A DNA stretch of 9,077 nucleotides, from NCBI GenBank assembly GCA_937983495.1, contig CALKAA010000251.1, forward strand, positions 1 to 9,077, in the 5' to 3' direction. The notes beneath the pieces are model-generated. The model had not been told where the DNA came from, did not search any database, and was given only the letters and a program-made list of their open reading frames with translations. A program made the position numbers and the translations under genes. Source of the stretch: an uncultured Gemmobacter sp. (GTDB taxonomy: Bacteria > Pseudomonadota > Alphaproteobacteria > Rhodobacterales > Rhodobacteraceae). Positions 5,644-9,077 of the stretch are shown here, in pieces; position 1 is the stretch's first letter, and each line of letters begins with the position of its first letter.

Positions 5644-6234
5644 TCAGGCCCCGACCGGCTGCACCCGAAGCCGCGCCTCGAAGGCCAGAAACTGCCCGTC
5701 GGCATTGCCCAGATGATCGCCAAGGATTTTTGAATCAAAGCCCAGAATACTGCCAAGACGCATCAGGGACTTCGGCCCAAGGCACAGCAGCCGCTCTGCC
5801 CCTTGCGCCACCAGGTGATCCCTCACCGCGCCAATCAGCAGCTTCAGCGCGGCCATCGAACGGTCCAGCGTGAACACGCGGGTCATTTCCCACGAGGCGC
5901 TGTCTGTCGGGGGCGCGCTGTGACACAGGCCTTTGGGTAGGTCGATCAGCCCCAGATAAGCGTCACGAATCATGTAGGAATAGACATGCTTGCCCTGGCC
6001 GATCCGGCTGTCGCAGCGCAGCAACCGCGCCCCCGCAATCACCTTCCCGCCGTCATGCACGATCACATAGGTGGCGGCCCCGAAGACATCATATTGATCA
6101 TATTCAATACCTTCGCATGTGTTGAGCCCCCAGCCCTTCTGCTCGATGAACACCCGACGCCGTTCCGCAAGACATTGATTGACGAGAGGCCAAAGCTCGA
6201 AGTTCAGCCCAGAAGAAACGACCACAGCGTCCAT
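5644..6234 (-). CDS. luxI: LuxI-family acyl-homoserine lactone synthase
   Basis: LuxI enzymes join an acyl chain from acyl-ACP to S-adenosylmethionine to make a diffusible N-acyl-homoserine lactone signal. The 196-residue product has the family's invariant residues in order: Arg25 and Phe29 in RRRVFIEQKGW, Trp35, Asp46 and Asp49 in EYDQYDVF, Arg70 in AGARLLR, and Glu116 and Arg119 in WEMTRVF. A subgroup-like insertion MIRDAYLGLIDLPKGLCHSA (88-107) precedes the WEMTRVF motif. The start ATG (complement of 6232-6234) has a GGGGG tract a few bases upstream as a modest ribosome site. It is divergent from luxR across 89 bases. Its N-terminal coding part is notably AT-richer (about 45 percent GC at 6061-6120) than its surroundings, hinting at transfer. 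The signal's chain length cannot be read from sequence. Confidence 0.92.
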   Translation of the reverse strand: MDAVVVSSGLNFELWPLVNQCLAERRRVFIEQKGWGLNTCEGIEYDQYDVFGAATYVIVHDGGKVIAGARLLRCDSRIGQGKHVYSYMIRDAYLGLIDLPKGLCHSAPPTDSASWEMTRVFTLDRSMAALKLLIGAVRDHLVAQGAERLLCLGPKSLMRLGSILGFDSKILGDHLGNADGQFLAFEARLRVQPVGA

Positions 6235-6323
6235 AACAACCCCCGATTGATTTTTGAGGGAGAGGTGACACAGCTTTAACGACTCGTCTATAGGTGTGAT
6301 CCGTTCCGTGACCTGGGTTGCAC
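6235..6323. promoter_or_regulatory. Divergent luxI-luxR promoter region
   Basis: This 89-base gap must hold promoters for both genes. It is AT-richer than its surroundings. A possible luxR promoter is TTGAGG (6254-6259) with TAACGA 17 bases later (6277-6282), but both elements match the consensus poorly. AGGTGACAC (6263-6271) and AGGTGTGAT (6292-6300) form a loose direct repeat. I see no clear 18-22-bp lux-box dyad here. Confidence 0.45.
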
Positions 6324-6980
6324 ATGATGCCTTTGGAAAGACTCTTGCCGTCCTGGCCTGAATATCATGACCGGCTCATGACTATCGGCCCGATGGGCTA
6401 TACGCTTGCGCTCAATGTCCGGTATCTCACCCCGCAGATCTATGTTTCGACCTACCCCGACAGTTGGGTCACAGAATATACCAAGGGGCGCTATGTCTTG
6501 CTTGATCCCGTTGCTCTCTGGTGCGCTGCCCATACCGGCAATATCAGATGGAGCGAAATTTCCGTGCCTGCGCTGGCCGCGTCGAAACGTGGCGTGATGG
6601 CAAGGGCCTCACGGGCTGGGTTGCGCTATGGCGCAGTCTCCTCCCAAAGGAACCGTGACCAGAACGCGCAACGCTGTGGCCTGTCGATCAGCCGTGAAGA
6701 TCGCGAGCTGGAACCCGACGAGTTGCAGGAGGTTGCCGATATCCTGTCCGCCGTGATCGCCCATGTCGGCCCATTCGGCGGGCTGTCTGTGGATCAGCGG
6801 GCGGTGCTGACCGAGCTTGCCAATGGCCACCAGATTGCGGATGCAGCGAAAAAGCTGCGGATCAGCGAGCCGACCTTCAAGCGCAGGCTGGAAGCCGCCC
6901 GCAAGAGCCTGGGGGCGAAAACCGCCATGCAGGCCGTTGCACTCGCAGCGGCTCGCGGGTTGCTGGGCCTATCGGAATGA
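6324..6980 (+). CDS. luxR: LuxR-family quorum-sensing transcription regulator
   Basis: The 218-residue protein has an N-terminal acyl-homoserine-lactone-binding domain (to about 150) and a C-terminal LuxR helix-turn-helix (about 154-216). Numbering from ATG 6324, ligand-pocket residues equivalent to TraR Trp57, Tyr61, Asp70 and Trp85 are Trp48, Tyr52, Asp61 and Trp76, with exact family spacing (WVTEYTKGRYVLLDPV; IRWSEI). In the DNA-binding domain, TraR Leu182 and Gly188 are kept (VLTELANG), but the usual glutamate (TraR Glu178) is Gln158 in VDQRAVL. The recognition helix reads SEPTFKRRLEAARKSLGA. ATG 6324 is chosen over TTG 6318; the ribosome site is weak. It is divergent from luxI and translationally overlaps the next small gene. 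The pocket argues for a true signal receptor; whether it activates or represses luxI is not known. Confidence 0.88.
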   Translation: MMPLERLLPSWPEYHDRLMTIGPMGYTLALNVRYLTPQIYVSTYPDSWVTEYTKGRYVLLDPVALWCAAHTGNIRWSEISVPALAASKRGVMARASRAGLRYGAVSSQRNRDQNAQRCGLSISREDRELEPDELQEVADILSAVIAHVGPFGGLSVDQRAVLTELANGHQIADAAKKLRISEPTFKRRLEAARKSLGAKTAMQAVALAAARGLLGLSE

Positions 6981-7252
6981 CAAATTATCACGCATTGTTC
7001 GGGGCGCTGCGAAAGGCCATGCAGGCCTATTCTGATCTGCTGGATGAGGGCATCGACAGGGAGGATCGGAAACTGGCTCAATCCCTGGCCTATGCGAACT
7101 TGCTGAGCGCGGGTCAGGCCTTGCATCGCGAAGGGGGGCCTGCGGCGGTGTTCGCAGCGGCCGATCACCTGTCGCGCTGCTTTGCAGAGGGCTCGATGCG
7201 GCATTTCGCCCGCCTGTGGGCCGGTTTGATGGCGGATACGACGGTAAATTGA
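6977..7252 (+). CDS. Small unknown protein translationally coupled to luxR (91 aa)
   Basis: I do not recognise this protein. Its ATG at 6977 overlaps the luxR stop in an ATGA arrangement, so its translation is very probably coupled to luxR, which strongly supports it as a real gene. The 91-residue product looks all-helical and soluble: an amphipathic start (YHALFGALRKAMQAYSDLLD), a charged turn (IDREDRK), then AYANLLSAGQALHREGG and AAADHLSRCFAEGSMRHFAR. It has one cysteine and no membrane or signal segment. A GC-rich hairpin right after its stop may end the operon. By position it may modulate LuxR activity, stability or signal response, but that is inference from context only. Confidence 0.75.
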   Translation: MTNYHALFGALRKAMQAYSDLLDEGIDREDRKLAQSLAYANLLSAGQALHREGGPAAVFAAADHLSRCFAEGSMRHFARLWAGLMADTTVN

Positions 7253-7274
7253 GGGGGCGCGAGAAACCGCCTCC
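7253..7274 (+). terminator. Hairpin directly after the luxR operon
   Basis: GGGGGCG (7253-7259) starts on the base after the stop codon and pairs with CGCCTCC (7268-7274), seven pairs including one G-U, around an eight-base loop. No U-tract follows, so a stop of transcription or protection of the mRNA 3' end is plausible but not certain. Confidence 0.4.
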
Positions 7275-7415
7275 CAGGCTTGAAATCTAAGACCTTCTGC
7301 CGCCCAGACGGCACTTCGGGCAGGAGCGGGAGCCTTTGCTCGAGTGATCAGCAAACCAGGGGGAACCCCAGTTTCATCGTCAAGATATTGAAATTTCTGG
7401 AGACTTGTCATGTCC

Positions 7416-7452
7416 CTGTCCAGGTATTCCTGATCCAGGAATTTCAGGACAG
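7416..7452. repeat. Near-perfect 37-base hairpin
   Basis: CTGTCC (7416-7421) pairs with GGACAG (7447-7452), then two pairs (one G-U) flanked by single mismatches, then ATTCCTG (7426-7432) pairs with CAGGAAT (7436-7442) around the loop ATC. The total is fifteen pairs with two 1x1 mismatches. A further arm, GAAATTTCTGG (7390-7400), matches CCAGGAATTTC (7435-7445) at 10 of 11 positions, giving an alternative fold. No T-run follows. Confidence 0.7.
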
Positions 7453-7571
7453 CGCAGAAAGCGCTGAGCGTGCAGTTGATCGTGTCGGGGCGCGTCGCGG
7501 CGGTGTGACCTAGAAAACCGCGTTCAAATCTCCACCGGTCAGAATGGCAAGGCGGGGCAAGCACTCGCCGA

Positions 7572-7602
7572 AGCCGAACGGCCCTCGGCTCCAATCGGAG
7601 CC
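7572..7602. repeat. Two overlapping, mutually exclusive stems
   Basis: AGCCGA (7572-7577) pairs with TCGGCT (7585-7590). GGCTCC (7587-7592) pairs with GGAGCC (7597-7602) around AATC. The stems share 7587-7590, so only one can form at a time in RNA. Both are perfect 6-bp stems. Confidence 0.6.
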
Positions 7603-7698
7603 TGAGCGACACGCGAAAGACTGTCAGAGATCGAACGCTACTAGGTTCGGTGGACCAAAGCGAAAACCCCTGATGCTATCACAACTCGTTGAAATTAC

Positions 7699-7775
7699 TG
7701 GCGACTCCGACAGGACTTGAACCTGTAACCTGCCCCTTAGGAGGGGGCTGCTCTATCCAGTTGAGCCACGGAGCC
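7699..7775 (-). tRNA. tRNA-Arg (anticodon CCU)
   Basis: The minus strand folds into a complete 77-base cloverleaf: a 7-bp acceptor stem (GGCTCCG with CGGAGTC, one G-U), D stem GCTC/GAGC with loop AACTGGATA, anticodon stem GCCCC/GGGGC with loop CTCCTAA, T stem ACAGG/CCTGT with loop TTCAAGT, discriminator G and an encoded CCA. The anticodon CCT (complement of 7739-7741) reads AGG arginine codons, which are rare in GC-rich alphaproteobacteria. The 3' end points left, towards the luxR operon. tRNA 3' ends are common integration sites for islands. Confidence 0.97.
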
Positions 7776-7936
7776 TTACCAGCCAGCTCTAAATGCTGGG
7801 AAATCGCGGCGGGTGCAACAGATTCCGTATCATCCGGTCATGAAGGGTCAAGATGCAGGGGAGGCGAAATTTGGCCCACCGCCTCCCCTGCGGGTCCGTC
7901 GCGCCGGTTGAGAGCTTGCGGGCGCGCTGGATTTCC
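7776..7936. other. Intergenic DNA between tRNA-Arg and the gntR operators
   Basis: No gene is evident. The stretch includes a small stem CCAGC/GCTGG (7783-7799), the likely upstream promoter area of the tRNA on the minus strand, and a perfect 12-bp inverted repeat (7855-7891), listed separately. Confidence 0.5.
7855..7891. terminator. Perfect 12-bp GC-rich inverted repeat, possible insulator or terminator
   Basis: GCAGGGGAGGCG (7855-7866) and CGCCTCCCCTGC (7880-7891) are exact reverse complements around a 13-base loop. It is the strongest dyad in the window. Neither flank has a T-run. It sits between the 5' end of the tRNA (minus strand) and the gntR operators (plus strand), so it could stop read-through towards gntR. 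Its function is not demonstrated. Confidence 0.5.
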
Positions 7937-7950
7937 TGATAGCGCTAACA
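7937..7950. promoter_or_regulatory. GntR-type operator 1
   Basis: TGATAGCGCTAACA is a near-perfect 14-bp dyad centred on GC|GC, the form expected for LacI/GntR-family repressors. Its right half, GCTAACA, is repeated exactly in operator 2. The centres are 46 bp apart, compatible with repressor looping or cooperative binding. Confidence 0.7.
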
Positions 7951-7967
7951 TAGCATGTCATCTGCCC

Positions 7968-7998
7968 TTGGACAAGGCTTTACTTTGGCGCTAACAAT
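7968..7998 (+). promoter_or_regulatory. Probable gntR promoter
   Basis: TTGGAC (7968-7973) could be a -35 element. TAACAAT (7992-7998) resembles a -10 element about 18 bases later. The -10 overlaps operator 2, which would give repression. The implied untranslated leader is short. The match is moderate. Confidence 0.45.
7983..7996. promoter_or_regulatory. GntR-type operator 2, overlapping the -10
   Basis: CTTTGGCGCTAACA shares the half-site GCTAACA and the GC|GC centre with operator 1, but its left half is degenerate. It overlaps the probable -10 and lies about 20 bases before the gntR start, which fits autoregulation. Confidence 0.55.
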
Positions 7999-8016
7999 GA
8001 AATCACAGCCCAAGGA

Positions 8017-9063
8017 GTGACCCAGCCCGTGACCAGACCCCCTGTTCCCGATCCCCGCCGCACCCTCACCTTGCGCGATGTCTCCGAGGCCTCGGGCGTC
8101 AGCGAGATGACGGTCAGCCGGGTGTTGCGCAACCGGGGCGATGTGTCTGACAGCACGCGCGAAAAGGTGCTGCAAGCGGCGCGGGCGCTGGGCTATGTGC
8201 CCAACAAGATCGCGGGCGCGCTGGCCTCGCAGCGGGTGAATCTGGTGGGGGTCATCATCCCCTCGATGTCCAACATGGTCTTCCCCGAGGTCATGATGGG
8301 CATTTCGGAAACGCTGGAAGACACCGGGCTGCAACCCGTTGTCGGCATTACCAATTACAGCCCTGAGCGCGAGGAATCCGTGCTCTATGAGATGCTGAGT
8401 TGGCGCCCCTCCGGCGTCATCATCGCGGGGTTGGAACACAGCCCGGCGGCTCAGGCCATGCTGGACAGCGCGGGTATTCCCATTGTCGAGATCATGGATA
8501 TTGACGGCGACCCGGTCGACAGCGCCGTGGGCATCTCGCATCGCCGCGCGGGGTTGCAGATGGCCGAGGCGATCGTGGCGGCGGGCTATCGCAAGATCGG
8601 CTTTCTGGGCACCAAGATGCCCGATGACCACCGCGCCCGCAAACGGCTGGAGGGCTTCAAGGAAGGTCTCGCCCGCGCCGGTCTCGCCCTGACGGATGAG
8701 GAATATTACGCGGGCGGTTCGGCGCTGTTGAAGGGCCGCGAGATGACCGAGGCGATTCTGCGCCGCTCGCCCGATCTGGATTTCCTGTATTACTCCAATG
8801 ACATGATCGGGGCGGGTGGCCTGCTCTGGTGTCTGGCCAATGGAATCGACGTGCCGGGCCGCGTGGGCCTGGCGGGTTTCAACGGTGTGGAACTGCTCGA
8901 TGGCCTGCCGCGCCGTCTGGCCACCATGGATGCCTGCCGCCGCGAAATCGGCATCCACGCCGCCGAGATCATCGCCGGCAAGCGCCCCTCGGGCGTGATC
9001 GGCGGCGAGCGGATCGAGCTGTTCCCGACGCTGCAACCGGGCGATACCATTCGGAAGGTTTGA
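8017..9063 (+). CDS. gntR: LacI-family gluconate-type repressor (GntR-like)
   Basis: The 348-residue protein is a LacI/GalR-family regulator. The N-terminal helix-turn-helix is TLRDVSEASGVSEMTVSRVL (residues 18-37), followed by the hinge helix PNKIAGALASQ (about 64-74), which inserts in the minor groove. The periplasmic-binding-like core resembles E. coli GntR in several blocks: PSMSNMVFPEVMMGI (86-100), MLSWRPSGVIIAGLEHSP, AGIPIVEIMDIDGDPVDSAVG and the late YYSNDMIGAGG and GLAGFNG. GntR-type members repress gluconate or related sugar-acid uptake genes and release DNA on binding the sugar acid. GTG 8017 sits almost on its AAGGAG site; GTG 8029, 11 bases after it, is an alternative start. Two operators upstream suggest autoregulation. 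An ATG at the very end (9075-9077) may begin the next gene. The exact ligand is inferred by similarity. Confidence 0.88.
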   Translation: MTQPVTRPPVPDPRRTLTLRDVSEASGVSEMTVSRVLRNRGDVSDSTREKVLQAARALGYVPNKIAGALASQRVNLVGVIIPSMSNMVFPEVMMGISETLEDTGLQPVVGITNYSPEREESVLYEMLSWRPSGVIIAGLEHSPAAQAMLDSAGIPIVEIMDIDGDPVDSAVGISHRRAGLQMAEAIVAAGYRKIGFLGTKMPDDHRARKRLEGFKEGLARAGLALTDEEYYAGGSALLKGREMTEAILRRSPDLDFLYYSNDMIGAGGLLWCLANGIDVPGRVGLAGFNGVELLDGLPRRLATMDACRREIGIHAAEIIAGKRPSGVIGGERIELFPTLQPGDTIRKV

Positions 9064-9077
9064 GGGCTTGGCAGATG

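Larger units (their letters stand above)
7275..7698. other. Gene-free, hairpin-rich region between the luxR operon and tRNA-Arg
   Basis: No frame here combines a ribosome site, start and protein-like sequence. The plus-strand frame at 7280-7513 and the long minus-strand frame ending at 7612 (which also runs through luxR) look accidental. The stretch is richer in A and T in places and contains a long near-perfect hairpin (7416-7452), an adjacent AGCGC/GCGCT stem (7451-7465) and two competing stems (7572-7602). A non-coding RNA, decayed gene or insertion remnant are all possible. Confidence 0.5.

Noticed and set aside
6292..6314. AGGT...ACCT ends considered as a lux box
   Set aside because: Only the outer four bases are symmetric; the interior does not pair.
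6794..7612. 272-residue minus-strand frame across luxR's end and the downstream gap
   Set aside because: It covers both the luxR helix-turn-helix coding and the coupled small gene in antisense, has no family likeness and no supported start.
7689..7994. Plus-strand frame of 101 residues covering the tRNA-Arg gene
   Set aside because: It is the antisense of a complete tRNA. The peptide (ATPTGLEPVTCPLGGG) is a well-known false protein arising from tRNA genes.
7997..8020. Seven-codon frame ending at the gntR start, considered as a leader peptide
   Set aside because: Its ATG lies within the probable -10 region, so it would precede the transcript start. It is likely chance.
7945..9036. 363-residue minus-strand frame
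   Set aside because: It is antisense to gntR, whose LacI-family sequence is unmistakable.

Overview
The window looks like chromosomal DNA from a Rhodobacterales-type alphaproteobacterium (Paracoccus/Rhodobacter relatives). This is inferred from the high GC, dense coding, and the look of the QueG, Ohr, FbpB-type permease, LuxI/LuxR and GntR-like proteins. No 16S gene is present, so the assignment rests on protein style alone.

Left part (1-3143): ordinary core genes. The end of an epoxyqueuosine reductase (queG) is followed by a 60-residue unknown protein. Its stop codon abuts the stop codon of a convergent MarR-type peroxide sensor (ohrR). ohrR is divergent from ohr, the organic hydroperoxide resistance peroxidase, with two AT-rich dyads between them that are good OhrR operator candidates. 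Next, 38 bases after ohr, is a 552-residue FbpB/SfuB-type iron(III) ABC permease with no binding protein or ATPase gene beside it.

Middle part (3144-7698): accessory-looking. A 353-base gene-free stretch with two clear hairpins leads to a 105-residue unknown protein and a 507-residue protein in which DUF1963 (YwqG-like) sequence appears to be split by a helical insert. A convergent gap with a 17-bp tandem repeat separates these from a quorum-sensing locus: luxI on the minus strand, divergent luxR on the plus strand, and a 91-residue unknown protein that overlaps the luxR stop by four bases (ATGA). GC drops locally across the luxI start and the luxI-luxR gap. About 425 bases of apparently non-coding, hairpin-rich DNA follow.

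Right part (7699-9077): a tRNA-Arg(CCU) gene on the minus strand, with its 3' end facing the quorum-sensing block. Then comes a gap with a perfect 12-bp inverted repeat and two GntR-type operators, and a LacI-family gluconate-type repressor (gntR-like). The second operator overlaps the probable gntR -10 element, suggesting autoregulation.

Functional units: ohrR/ohr form a peroxide sensor-effector pair. luxI/luxR plus the coupled small gene form a probable acyl-homoserine lactone signalling unit, and the small protein is the most likely undescribed component. gntR probably controls genes beyond the right edge. I see no CRISPR array, transposase or integrase.
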